NCBI RefSeq assembly: GCF_014284125.1
Contig: NZ_JACOFX010000001.1
Span: forward strand, 682,001 to 746,000
DNA from: Undibacterium umbellatum
GTDB lineage: Bacteria > Pseudomonadota > Gammaproteobacteria > Burkholderiales > Burkholderiaceae_D
Length of the DNA stretch: 64,000 nt
Reading direction: 5' to 3'
Part shown: one piece after another, positions 1-8,075 of the stretch
How positions within the stretch are numbered: the first letter of the stretch is position 1
Layout: each line of letters opens with the position of its first letter
The notes under the pieces: generated by a model
Databases searched by the model: none
Seen by the model: only the letters and a program-made list of their open reading frames with translations
What the model was told of the DNA's origin: nothing
Program-made: the position numbers and the translations under genes

Positions 1-96
1 CAACACGCAAATTTTCCAATTTGTCGAGCGCAGGGTCTAAGAAACTGATTATCCTTAGGTTATAAGGAAGTGAAACACGGAGGTGAATAAGGAATC

Positions 97-131
97 TGCG
101 TCAATTCTTGCTTATAGTAAAGAGTGACGCA
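97..131. repeat. short inverted repeat
   Basis: The arms TGCGTCA (97-103) and TGACGCA (125-131) are perfect 7-bp inverted repeats separated by 21 bp, in an AT-rich stretch with no gene (1-248). It could be a regulator site for a gene left of the window, or chance. No function is assigned. Confidence 0.3.
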
Positions 132-180
132 TGCAATATGTCCGCAAATTAACTTTATGCAAAGAAACGAATATACGCAA

Positions 181-202
181 TACTTGTTTTGAAAAACAAG
201 TA
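181..202. repeat. AT-rich hairpin downstream of the small secreted-protein gene
   Basis: TACTTGTTTT and AAAACAAGTA form a perfect 10-bp inverted repeat with a 2-nt centre. It lies 47 bp past the stop codon of the minus-strand gene ending at 249, so it may end that transcript. It lacks a GC-rich stem and a clean T-run, so terminator function is only a suggestion. Confidence 0.35.
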
Positions 203-248
203 ACAAAATTTGAGAAGCAGGTCTGGGTTGAAGGAGTTTGATTGTGAT

Positions 249-452
249 CTATCTGACTTGCCTTGGCCGCTCGCAACGGGCATCCAGATAAGCTTGCGCC
301 AATTGCTCCCATCCCTCGCCTGGCGAAGTCTGGGAACAAGTGACATGAGCATTGAGTTTACTACGCCATTTATACCAGGATGCTGGCTCGGCAGTACTCA
401 GAGTGACAACTAATAACATGCTCAGCAACAAAAACTTTCTGAATATGCTCAT
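249..452 (-). CDS. small secreted protein of unknown function
   Basis: A 67-residue protein that starts with a basic stretch and a hydrophobic core (MSIFRKFLLLSMLLVV), a clear export signal, followed by a short mature part rich in Trp, Cys and Arg. The two cysteines left after cleavage (in HVTCSQ and DARCER) could form one disulfide bond in the periplasm. The ATG at 452 was preferred over upstream in-frame ATGs at 458 and 482 because GAGG lies 9 bp before it. The stop codon is TAG at 249-251. It shares a strand with ribB but lies beyond it. I do not recognise a named family and no function is proposed. Confidence 0.55.
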   Translation of the reverse strand: MSIFRKFLLLSMLLVVTLSTAEPASWYKWRSKLNAHVTCSQTSPGEGWEQLAQAYLDARCERPRQVR

Positions 453-497
453 GGTCATCACCCTCAACACTCTTTTTATCAATATAGCTCAAGGATA

Positions 498-1190
498 CTA
501 CACTGCGGCTGATGCCCTGTAGCTGGCAAGTTCATCGATAGTCAGTATCACGATATCGTGCGTCACGGCATATTCTATGATTTGCCCACCTTTGGCCATA
601 CTGCCGTCCGGGTTCATCAATTCACACAATACAGCTGCTGGTGATAAGCCCGCCATGGTAGCCAGATCAACCGAGCCTTCTGTATGACCACGTCGACTGA
701 GTACGCCGCCGGGTGCGGCACGCAAAGGGAAGACATGACCAGGGCGTGCCAAGTGCTCAGGCTGGGCATCAGGTGCGATAGCTGTCAGGATAGTGGTGAC
801 ACGGTCAGCCGCAGAAACACCAGTCGTCACGCCTTGCTTGGCTTCTATCGATACCGTGAAAGCTGTGCCATAACGGCTTTCATTGTGGCTGACCATTGGC
901 GGTAAATCGAGTTGCTGCAGCCTGTCATCTGTCAGGCACAGACAGACGATGCCACTGCAATCGCGGATCAGCCTGGCCATGGATTCGACCGTGATTTTTT
1001 CGGCGGCGACGATGAGGTCTGCCTCATTTTCCCTGTCAAAGTCATCCATAAGTAATACAGGACGGCCATTACGCAGGTCTGCCAAGGCCCTGGACAGGCG
1101 CTGATCAAAAGGACTAAGGGATAATAATTCCGGCTGAGCGGAAGTGGGGGATGGAACAGTGGTACTAGTATTACTAATAGTATTCAACAT
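498..1190 (-). CDS. ribB: 3,4-dihydroxy-2-butanone 4-phosphate synthase
   Basis: Converts ribulose 5-phosphate to 3,4-dihydroxy-2-butanone 4-phosphate and formate, the four-carbon precursor of riboflavin; a cytoplasmic, Mg-dependent enzyme. The 230-residue protein has the family signature [19 protein letters not shown] (acidic metal and substrate site), the [13 protein letters not shown] segment, and the RPGHVFPL and [12 protein letters not shown] segments near the C-terminus. Length fits monofunctional RibB; there is no fused GTP cyclohydrolase II domain. The ATG at 1190 was chosen because GGAGC lies 8 bp upstream. The open frame extends in phase to 1304, but that reaches into the riboswitch. 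An FMN riboswitch in the leader indicates feedback control by the pathway's end product. Residues 2-25 are a Ser/Thr-rich tail with no equivalent in E. coli RibB. Confidence 0.95.
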   Translation of the reverse strand: MLNTISNTSTTVPSPTSAQPELLSLSPFDQRLSRALADLRNGRPVLLMDDFDRENEADLIVAAEKITVESMARLIRDCSGIVCLCLTDDRLQQLDLPPMVSHNESRYGTAFTVSIEAKQGVTTGVSAADRVTTILTAIAPDAQPEHLARPGHVFPLRAAPGGVLSRRGHTEGSVDLATMAGLSPAAVLCELMNPDGSMAKGGQIIEYAVTHDIVILTIDELASYRASAAV

Positions 1191-1265
1191 AATGAAACGC
1201 TCCGGCAAAAGTAAATGTGCAAAAGACGTTTCAGGGAGTAAAAAACGAATAGCCAAAGACGAACG

Positions 1266-1285
1266 CCCATGGTCTTCACCATAGG
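1266..1285 (-). promoter_or_regulatory. candidate expression-platform hairpin for the FMN riboswitch
   Basis: Read on the minus strand, CCTATGGT-GAAG-ACCATGGG forms an 8-bp stem (one G-U pair) with a four-base loop. It lies between the riboswitch aptamer and the ribB ribosome-binding site. A run of six T (minus strand) occurs about 20 bp further on, not directly after the stem, so the mechanism (termination or translation block) cannot be decided by eye. Confidence 0.4.
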
Positions 1286-1302
1286 AGTTTAGTGTAAGGC
1301 GC

Positions 1303-1485
1303 ATCTTCTCTCATCCGGACTATGACCGTCGGCCCTGGAATCACACCAGATCTGCTGACCTTGCAAACTGCTGCAAACTTACTGCAACCGTTTTTACTGC
1401 AAGCGCTCGCGGGCTTGTGCACGAAAATTACCAAAGCAATCCTGTGCATTTACCGCCGGTGGGGAATTACACCCCGCCCTGAAGA
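1303..1485 (-). promoter_or_regulatory. FMN riboswitch (RFN element)
   Basis: On the minus strand the conserved RFN boxes appear in order: GGCGGGGTGTAATTCCCCAC followed by CGGCGGTA (1452-1478), GCCCGCGAGC (1405-1414), then GTGTGATTCCAGGGCCGACGG and AGTCCGGATGAGAGAAGA (about 1303-1347). The element sits about 110 bp upstream of the ribB ATG. FMN-bound RFN aptamers lower expression of riboflavin genes, so this is the likely feedback switch for ribB. The variable arm between the second and third boxes is AT-rich and long. Confidence 0.97.
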
Positions 1486-1510
1486 CGTACAACCTGCCGA
1501 GTTATTCGGC

Positions 1511-2029
1511 AAATGAATTATACGCAAAAATAACATTACTGTTTGGGCAAGCTCAAAGCCCTTAAATCATTACCAGATTTCAAACAATACGATTTCTTTA
1601 TGCCATAAGTATCATCAGGCTTGGTCTTTAGAATGAAAAAATACATCTCCGCAAATATTTCTTTATGCAGAAAACTTATATCCACAAAAGAATTGTTAAA
1701 AATATTGTCTGATTTAAATCGCATTTCTGCATAGCAACATCTATTCTTGTTTTCAAGGGCATTTCCAGCTTCTTCACACCAGCATATTTACGGATCAGAA
1801 ATACAAATTCCTGTCATGGCACCATGATTGATAAAAAAACATCAAATGTGCAAGTTTTCTTGCATTAATTATATTTAAAATAATTTATTCTGATTTTACG
1901 AATTAAACTAAAGACAATATCAGTCCAGCGATTTTGCATATATCAATTACGTATATAAGCAAATGAATACTAAGTAGTTTGGAATAAAGCCTGAATTCAT
2001 TACGATGCACTTACTTTGCGCGAGGCGAT
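1511..2029. other. AT-rich intergenic region between the ribB leader and the sulfur operon
   Basis: About 520 bp with no convincing gene. It is much more AT-rich than its surroundings, especially 1840-1990. It must hold the divergent promoters for ribB and the sulfate-assimilation operon. The AT-rich block resembles regions bound by LysR-type sulfur regulators (CysB/Cbl), but I cannot point to a clear site. On the minus strand, 1536-1793 stays open in one frame without a good start codon and may be a decayed small gene. Confidence 0.5.
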
Positions 2030-2803
2030 ATGACGTTAACCTATATATTTTCGGGATTTGCAGTGGGCACCCTGGTCGGTTTGACCGGTGTAGGTGGTGG
2101 CTCGCTAATGACCCCCCTGCTTACTCTGATGTTTGGTGTATCACCAACAGTGGCGGTGGGCACCGATCTCGCCTTTGCATCGATTACCAAGGCCGCAGGT
2201 ACTTTTACCCATAGATTGCGCGGCACGGTTGAATGGCATGTGGTGCGCTTGCTGTGTTACGGCGCCCTGCCAGCGGCTGTAGTTACCACCTTGTTCCTCA
2301 AGAATTTTGGTGCACTGGATAAAGAAATTGGCCAGATCATACGTTACTCCATTGCAATTTCTGTCTTGCTCACTGTGGTTGCCTTGCTGTTTAAAGGCAA
2401 GATGCTGAACTGGCTGAACAAGCATCCAGAAAAACAATTGCAAGGCAAAAAACTGGCGGCTGCTACGCTCATCTCTGGCGCAGTACTGGGAACGCTGGTG
2501 ACCATTTCATCCATCGGCGCCGGTGCGATTGGTGCGACTTTGCTGGTCATGCTGTATCCACGCATGTCTGCCGCCCATATCGCCGGTACGGATATCGCCT
2601 ATGCTGTACCTCTGACAGCCATTGCTGCTTTCGGCCACTGGTGGCTGGGTTCGATAGACTGGGTCTTGCTGGGCAGCCTGCTGATAGGTTCTTTGCCTGG
2701 TATTACTTTGGGCTCCCTGGCCGCCCGTGCCGTACCTGAGAAATTTTTACGTGGCCTGTTGGCAACCACCCTGACTTTGGTTGCTGCCAAGCTAGTTCTT
2801 TGA
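2030..2803 (+). CDS. sulfite exporter TauE/SafE family membrane protein
   Basis: A 257-residue integral membrane protein of the TauE/SafE (TSUP) family, with about eight hydrophobic segments. The first contains the glycine-rich LVGLTGVGGGSLMTPLL motif, and a second family repeat lies near residues 145-170 (AVLGTLVTISSIGAGAIGATLL). This internal duplication is typical. Members move sulfur-containing anions or organosulfonates. As the first gene of a sulfate-reduction operon it could export surplus sulfite or import sulfate; the sequence does not decide which. The ATG has GAGGCGAT just upstream. The gene ends 49 bp before cysI and is probably co-transcribed with it. Confidence 0.85.
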   Translation: MTLTYIFSGFAVGTLVGLTGVGGGSLMTPLLTLMFGVSPTVAVGTDLAFASITKAAGTFTHRLRGTVEWHVVRLLCYGALPAAVVTTLFLKNFGALDKEIGQIIRYSIAISVLLTVVALLFKGKMLNWLNKHPEKQLQGKKLAAATLISGAVLGTLVTISSIGAGAIGATLLVMLYPRMSAAHIAGTDIAYAVPLTAIAAFGHWWLGSIDWVLLGSLLIGSLPGITLGSLAARAVPEKFLRGLLATTLTLVAAKLVL

Positions 2804-2852
2804 ATCTGTTTGCAATCGCGTACTTACACACGCATTTTATGGGTAATTAAAG

Positions 2853-4559
2853 ATGTATCGTTACGACCAGCACGATCACCAAATCATCAAGGAACGTATT
2901 GCACAATTCCGCGACCAGGTTAGCCGCCGACTCTCGAATGAATTGAGTGAGGATGAATTCCGTATTTTGCGCCTGCAAAACGGTCTGTACATGCAACGTC
3001 ATGCCTATATGCTGCGGGTGGCAGTGCCTTATGGCATGCTGTCATCGAATCAGGTACGCAAGTTTGCCCATATTGCCCGCAAATATGATCGTGGCTATGG
3101 TCACTTTACGACCCGCCAGAATATCCAGTACAACTGGATCAATCTGGAAGATACACCTGACATACTGGAAGAACTGGCATCAGTAGAAATGCACGCTATC
3201 CAGACTTCGGGCAATTGCATGCGCAATATTACGTCTGATGAATTTGCTGGCGTCGCTGCCGATGAAGTGATAGATCCACGTGCCTATGCAGAAATCCTAC
3301 GCCAATGGACTACCTTCCATCCTGAATTCGCCTATTTGCCGCGTAAATTCAAGATCGCCATTAATGGTGCCAAAGAAGACCGTGCCGCGATTGCAGTGCA
3401 TGATATTGGCCTGACCGTGGTACACAATGAAGCTGGCGAAGTTGGCTTCAAAGTCATGGTGGGTGGTGGCATGGGCCGTACCCCTATCCTGGGTAGCGTG
3501 ATACGCGAATTCTTGCCATGGCAGCATGTCATGACTTATCTAGAAGCGATACTGCGTATCTATAACCAATACGGTCGCCGCGACAATATCTATAAAGCAC
3601 GCATCAAGATTCTGGTAAAAGCCATAGGTGCTGAAGACTTCGCCCGCCAGGTTGAAGAAGAATGGCAAGATATCAAGGATGGCCCAGCCACTTTGACAGA
3701 AGCGGAATTGAAACGCGTCGCCAGTTATTTCACTACGCCAGACTATGAAAACCTGCCTGCGCAACATGCTGCTTACGAACAACATTTACAAGACAATAAA
3801 TCCTTTGCCAACTGGGTCAAGCGCAATGTCAAACCACATAAAGTTGCTGGCTATGCTGCAGTGGTGCTGTCGCTGAAAAAACCAGGTGTGCCGCCGGGTG
3901 ATGCCAGTTCTGAACAACTGGACTTTATTGCCAACCTGGCTGATCAATACAGCTTTGGTGAATTGCGCGTCACACATGAGCAAAATCTGGTGTTGGCAGA
4001 TGTCAAAGTCGCAGACTTGTTCACCGTCTGGCAAGAAGCCAAGGCCCATGGTCTGGCGACACCGAATATCGGTTTACTGACCGACATGATCTGCTGCCCA
4101 GGCGGTGATTTCTGCGCACTGGCCAATGCCAAATCCATCCCTATCGCGCTGGATATCACCGACCGATTCAACGACCTTGATTACTTGCATGATATCGGCG
4201 ACATAGAACTGAATATGTCTGGCTGTATCAATGCCTGCGGCCACCACCATGTCGGTAATATCGGCATTCTGGGTGTGGACAAAGATGGCAGCGAGTTTTA
4301 CCAGGTGTCGATCGGTGGCGCGCAAGGTAATAGCGCAGCCATAGGCAAGATCATAGGCCCGTCTTTTGCTGCCGGACAAATGCCGGAAGTGATAGACCGC
4401 ATCATTCAAGTATATGTGCGTGACCGCCTGGAAAATGAGCGCTTCATCGATACGGCACAGCGCCTGGGTATCGCGCCATTCAAAGAATTTGTGTATGCAA
4501 CGCCGATACGTACCAATGAGCATCATGGCGAAGACGCCGGTACAGCTGTCAGCTACTGA
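2853..4559 (+). CDS. cysI: sulfite reductase hemoprotein (nitrite/sulfite reductase family)
   Basis: Six-electron reduction of sulfite to sulfide in cysteine synthesis, using siroheme coupled to a 4Fe-4S cluster. The 568-residue protein has two ferredoxin-like half domains and two siroheme/FeS domains. The cluster ligands are visible near residues 413-460 as C-X5-C (CPGGDFC) and C-X3-C (CINAC), followed by GHHHVGNIGILG. The substrate/siroheme arginines are suggested by GHFTTRQNIQYNW near residue 90 and TSGNCMRN near residue 120. Length matches CysI and the related bacterial enzymes. No flavoprotein subunit (cysJ) lies nearby, so electrons probably come from ferredoxin or another donor. The siroheme gene cobA closes the same operon. 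Confidence 0.93.
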   Translation: MYRYDQHDHQIIKERIAQFRDQVSRRLSNELSEDEFRILRLQNGLYMQRHAYMLRVAVPYGMLSSNQVRKFAHIARKYDRGYGHFTTRQNIQYNWINLEDTPDILEELASVEMHAIQTSGNCMRNITSDEFAGVAADEVIDPRAYAEILRQWTTFHPEFAYLPRKFKIAINGAKEDRAAIAVHDIGLTVVHNEAGEVGFKVMVGGGMGRTPILGSVIREFLPWQHVMTYLEAILRIYNQYGRRDNIYKARIKILVKAIGAEDFARQVEEEWQDIKDGPATLTEAELKRVASYFTTPDYENLPAQHAAYEQHLQDNKSFANWVKRNVKPHKVAGYAAVVLSLKKPGVPPGDASSEQLDFIANLADQYSFGELRVTHEQNLVLADVKVADLFTVWQEAKAHGLATPNIGLLTDMICCPGGDFCALANAKSIPIALDITDRFNDLDYLHDIGDIELNMSGCINACGHHHVGNIGILGVDKDGSEFYQVSIGGAQGNSAAIGKIIGPSFAAGQMPEVIDRIIQVYVRDRLENERFIDTAQRLGIAPFKEFVYATPIRTNEHHGEDAGTAVSY

Positions 4560-4576
4560 AATTAAGAAAGTGCATC

Positions 4577-5098
4577 ATGCGAGAAATTATTAAAGACAAA
4601 GCCATCGTAGCCGACGACTGGACAGTATTGCGCCTGACAGAGAATGAAACACCAGACGCTGTAAGTGTACCCACAGGCAAAGTCATCATCCCCTTGAAGG
4701 TATGGTTGCTGCAACGCGAAAGCCTGTTGAACCGTACTGACATCGCCGTCTGGTTCAGCAGCGATGAGCAGGCAAAAGAATTGAAAGAAGATATCAGCCG
4801 CTTTAGCCTGCTGGCAGTCGACTTCCCTAAATTCGCAGATGGCCGTGGCTATTCAATTGCCTATAACCTGCGCTCACGCCTTAATTTCACTGGCGAATTG
4901 CGCGCCATCGGTGATGTCTTGCGCGACCAGTTGTTTTACATGCAGCGCGTCGGTTTCAATGCCTTTGCCACACGGGAAGACAAGAATATCCAAGACGCAA
5001 TCAAGGGTCTGACTGATTTTTCTGAAAAATACCAGACTTCCTGGGATGAGAAAAACCCCTTGTTCCGCCGCGCAGAGCGCACAGGGGCTGAAGCATGA
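4577..5098 (+). CDS. DUF934 protein, conserved partner of CysI
   Basis: A 173-residue soluble protein of the DUF934 family, commonly found directly after cysI in beta- and gammaproteobacteria that lack cysJ. Recognisable stretches are the VWFSSDE segment, the FPKFADGRGYSIAYNLR core and the GELRAIGDVLRDQLFYMQRVGF segment. No Cys cluster, flavin or nucleotide motif is visible, so electron transfer by this protein itself is not shown. The gene follows cysI by 17 bp and overlaps cysH by 4 bp (ATGA), arguing for translational coupling. A role as assembly factor or electron-partner adaptor of the sulfite reductase is plausible but inferred only from context. Confidence 0.88.
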   Translation: MREIIKDKAIVADDWTVLRLTENETPDAVSVPTGKVIIPLKVWLLQRESLLNRTDIAVWFSSDEQAKELKEDISRFSLLAVDFPKFADGRGYSIAYNLRSRLNFTGELRAIGDVLRDQLFYMQRVGFNAFATREDKNIQDAIKGLTDFSEKYQTSWDEKNPLFRRAERTGAEA

Positions 5099-5808
5099 GT
5101 GATTTTCTGGAGCGCCTTGCCGCAACACAGGCTATATTGGAAAGAATCGCTGACGACTTTGAACCAGCAGTATTCGCTTCCAGCCTGGCGGCAGAAGATA
5201 TGGTGTTGACTGACCTGATCTTGCGCAAGAAATTGAATATCACGATTTTCTCGCTGGAAACCGGACGCCTGCATGCAGAAACACTGGGCATGCTCGATAA
5301 AGTCAAAGAAACCTATGGCACAGAAATCAAGCTGTTCAAGCCTGATGCTGCCGCTGTAGAAAATTATGTCAGCGAGCATGGTAAGAATGCGTTTTACGAC
5401 AGCGTGGAAATGCGCAAGGAATGCTGCCGCATACGCAAGGTAGAGCCGCTGAAACGTGCGCTGGCAGGCAACAAGGCCTGGGTAACTGGCCAGCGTCGCG
5501 CACAGTCTGCTACACGTACTGAACTGGCGATACAGGAAGATGATGCAACACATGGTCTGCAAAAGTTTAATCCTTTGGCAGATTGGTCAGAAGATGATGT
5601 CTGGCACTATCTCAGAAGCAACAATGTGCCTTACAATCCTTTGCACGACAAAGGATATCCATCGATAGGCTGTGAACCCTGCACCCGTGCGATACAGCAA
5701 GGTGAAGATGTTAGGGCTGGGCGATGGTGGTGGGAAAACCCCGATTCCAAGGAATGCGGCCTGCATGTGGTTGATGGCAAGCTGATCCGAATTAAACAAG
5801 CTGTCTGA
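5095..5808 (+). CDS. cysH: adenylyl-sulfate (APS) reductase, CysH family
   Basis: Thioredoxin-dependent reduction of adenylyl sulfate to sulfite and AMP. The 237-residue protein has the PP-loop-type nucleotide fold with FASSLAAEDMVL near residue 27. It carries paired cysteines (ECCRIRK, about residues 103-105) and a C-X2-C (GCEPC, about residues 192-196), the 4Fe-4S ligands that mark the APS-specific branch, plus the catalytic ECGLH near the C-terminus. PAPS-specific enzymes such as E. coli CysH lack the cluster cysteines. Consistent with this, no APS kinase (cysC) is present and CysN is not fused to one. It overlaps the DUF934 gene by 4 bp and precedes cysD by 12 bp. Confidence 0.93.
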   Translation: MSDFLERLAATQAILERIADDFEPAVFASSLAAEDMVLTDLILRKKLNITIFSLETGRLHAETLGMLDKVKETYGTEIKLFKPDAAAVENYVSEHGKNAFYDSVEMRKECCRIRKVEPLKRALAGNKAWVTGQRRAQSATRTELAIQEDDATHGLQKFNPLADWSEDDVWHYLRSNNVPYNPLHDKGYPSIGCEPCTRAIQQGEDVRAGRWWWENPDSKECGLHVVDGKLIRIKQAV

Positions 5809-5820
5809 AGAAGAAAAATC

Positions 5821-6756
5821 ATGAATACTGTCGTGGAAAACCATTTTATTGATGCTGCGAGCAATCGCCACCTGGATTGGCTGGAATCCGAAGCCATCCA
5901 TATCATGCGTGAAGTCGCGGCTGAATGCAGCAACCCTGCACTGCTGTTTTCCGGCGGCAAAGACTCCATCGTCTTGCTGCGCCTGGCAGAAAAGGCTTTC
6001 CGCCCGGGCAAATTCCCTTTCCCGTTGGTGCATATCGATACTGGTCATAACTTCCCTGAAGTCATCGCCTTCCGCGATAAGCGTGTTGCCCAGTTGGGTG
6101 AGCGCCTGATCGTCGGTTCTGTAGAAGAATCGATACGCCGTGGCACAGTACGCCTGCGCAATCCGGCAACCGATTCACGCAATGCAGCACAAGCCGTGAC
6201 CTTGCTGGAAACCATTGCCGAGCATAAGTTTGATGCCTGCATAGGTGGTGCCCGTCGCGATGAAGAAAAAGCCCGCGCCAAAGAAAGGATATTCTCTTTC
6301 CGTGATGAGTTTGGTCAATGGAACCCGAAAGCACAACGCCCGGAATTATGGGACTTGTATAACACACGCGTCCACGCTGGTGAAAACATGCGCGTCTTCC
6401 CGATTTCCAATTGGACCGAGCTCGACGTCTGGCAATACATCGCCCGCGAAAAATTGGAACTGCCACAGATTTATTTTGCTCATGAACGCCAGGTCATCCC
6501 GCGCAATGGCTTGCTGGTGCCACTGACGGACCTGACGCCACCACGCGAGGGTGAAACGGTAGAAACACAGATCGTGCGCTTCCGTACTGTGGGTGATATC
6601 TCTTGCACTTGCCCCGTGTATTCTGACGCTGCTACTGTCGAAGCCATCATCGCTGAAACCGCAATTACCCAAATTACAGAACGTGGCGCCACACGCATGG
6701 ATGACCAGACATCAGAAGCATCGATGGAAAAACGTAAGAAAGAAGGATATTTCTAA
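5821..6756 (+). CDS. cysD: sulfate adenylyltransferase subunit 2
   Basis: Catalytic subunit of ATP sulfurylase: activates sulfate with ATP to give APS and pyrophosphate, driven by GTP hydrolysis in CysN. The 311-residue length is usual. The PP-loop motif SGGKDSIVLLRL lies near residue 44. Other conserved blocks are VHIDTGHNFPEVI, the basic GGARRDEEKARAKER loop and FPISNWTELDVWQYI. The stop codon overlaps the cysN start (TAATG), so the subunits are translationally coupled. Cytoplasmic, first committed step of the operon's pathway. Confidence 0.97.
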   Translation: MNTVVENHFIDAASNRHLDWLESEAIHIMREVAAECSNPALLFSGGKDSIVLLRLAEKAFRPGKFPFPLVHIDTGHNFPEVIAFRDKRVAQLGERLIVGSVEESIRRGTVRLRNPATDSRNAAQAVTLLETIAEHKFDACIGGARRDEEKARAKERIFSFRDEFGQWNPKAQRPELWDLYNTRVHAGENMRVFPISNWTELDVWQYIAREKLELPQIYFAHERQVIPRNGLLVPLTDLTPPREGETVETQIVRFRTVGDISCTCPVYSDAATVEAIIAETAITQITERGATRMDDQTSEASMEKRKKEGYF

Positions 6757-8072
6757 TGAACGCCGTAGAACAATTGACTGCCGCAGTCGGTAAAGAACGT
6801 GGCCTGTTGCGCTTCATCACGGCCGGTTCAGTCGATGATGGCAAAAGCACCTTGATCGGTCGCCTGCTGTTTGACAGCAAGGGTATTTTTGCTGACCAGC
6901 TTGATGCCATCTCGCGCGCCAAACACAAGCGCACCGTTGGTGACACGATAGACTTGTCGCTGCTGACTGATGGCCTGGAAGCAGAGCGCGAACAAGGCAT
7001 CACTATCGACGTTGCCTATCGCTATTTCGCCACGCCTAAACGCAAATTCATCATTGCCGACACACCGGGCCATGAGCAATACACGCGCAATATGGTGACT
7101 GGCGCGTCAACTGCAGATGCAGTGATTATTTTGATTGACGTCTCCAAGGTCAAACTGAATGACGATGGCAGTGTCGATTTGCTGACGCAAACCAAACGCC
7201 ATTCGACCATTGCCCATCTGCTGCAGATTGAGCATGTGATCGTCGCCGTCAACAAAATGGATCTGATCGCCTATGACCAGACCGTGTATGAACGCATCGT
7301 CGGTGCCTATCAGGAATTTGCAGATCAACTGGGCTTGAAAGATATACGCCCTATCCCGCTGTCTGCCCTGGCGGGTGACAATGTGGTGACTGCCAGCGAA
7401 AAACTGGCATGGTACAAAGGCCCGACGCTGATCGAATTGCTGGAGTCATTAAGCGTGTACGACGCCTGCCATGACGAACCTTTCCGCTTCCCGGTGCAAC
7501 TGGTAGCTCGCCACAATGGTCATGAAGCGAATGACTTCCGAGGCTATATGGGCCGTATTGAGGCAGGCAAGGTCAGCAAGGGCGATAAACTGCTGGTGCA
7601 ACCTGGCGGCCAGACTGCCACGGTCAAAGATATTTTAACGCTGGATACTTCGCTGGATACTGCCGTTGTCGGTCAGTCAGTGACGATCTTGCTGGATGAG
7701 TATGTCGATATTTCACGCGGCGATATGCTGGTAGGCGCAGACCGCCCGGCTACCCTGTTGAAAACCGTGAAAGCTGATTTGTGCTGGCTGTCAGAAGATG
7801 CACTGGATATCCGTCGCAAATACTGGCTCAAGCATACCACCAGACAAGTCGCTGCAAGAGTCACTGGCATTGATACCCTGCTAGATATCAATACGCAAGA
7901 GCGCCGCCCTGCCGACGTCCTCAAGCTCAATGATATCGCCACGGTCACCTTGAATGTAGCTCAGGCGCTGGCAGTTGATGACTATAAAGATTTGCGCTCT
8001 ACTGGTGCATTCATTCTCATTGATGAAGTAACACATCAGACCGTGGCAGCCGGCATGATACATCTGGTCTGA
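6756..8072 (+). CDS. cysN: sulfate adenylyltransferase subunit 1 (GTPase)
   Basis: GTPase subunit of ATP sulfurylase, related to elongation factor Tu. The 438-residue protein shows G1 GSVDDGKST (about residues 25-33), switch region GITIDVAYRYF, G3 DTPGHEQYTRN, and G4 NKMD, followed by two beta-barrel domains. It stops without the C-terminal APS-kinase domain of CysNC fusions, in keeping with an APS-reductase route that needs no PAPS. It overlaps cysD by one base and precedes cobA by 3 bp, so the operon is tightly packed. Confidence 0.97.
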   Translation: MNAVEQLTAAVGKERGLLRFITAGSVDDGKSTLIGRLLFDSKGIFADQLDAISRAKHKRTVGDTIDLSLLTDGLEAEREQGITIDVAYRYFATPKRKFIIADTPGHEQYTRNMVTGASTADAVIILIDVSKVKLNDDGSVDLLTQTKRHSTIAHLLQIEHVIVAVNKMDLIAYDQTVYERIVGAYQEFADQLGLKDIRPIPLSALAGDNVVTASEKLAWYKGPTLIELLESLSVYDACHDEPFRFPVQLVARHNGHEANDFRGYMGRIEAGKVSKGDKLLVQPGGQTATVKDILTLDTSLDTAVVGQSVTILLDEYVDISRGDMLVGADRPATLLKTVKADLCWLSEDALDIRRKYWLKHTTRQVAARVTGIDTLLDINTQERRPADVLKLNDIATVTLNVAQALAVDDYKDLRSTGAFILIDEVTHQTVAAGMIHLV

Positions 8073-8075
8073 GTT

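Noticed and set aside
1536..1724. 62-codon minus-strand open frame as an intact gene
   Set aside because: No ribosome-binding site before the ATG, and protein-like reading continues upstream of it without a start. Kept only as a possible remnant.
1790..2000. CysB binding site upstream of the sulfur operon
   Set aside because: The region is AT-rich as expected, but no arrangement of half-sites is clear enough to name.
6245..6526. plus-strand open frame inside cysD in another phase
   Set aside because: It overlaps a conserved cysD segment and has no start signal.
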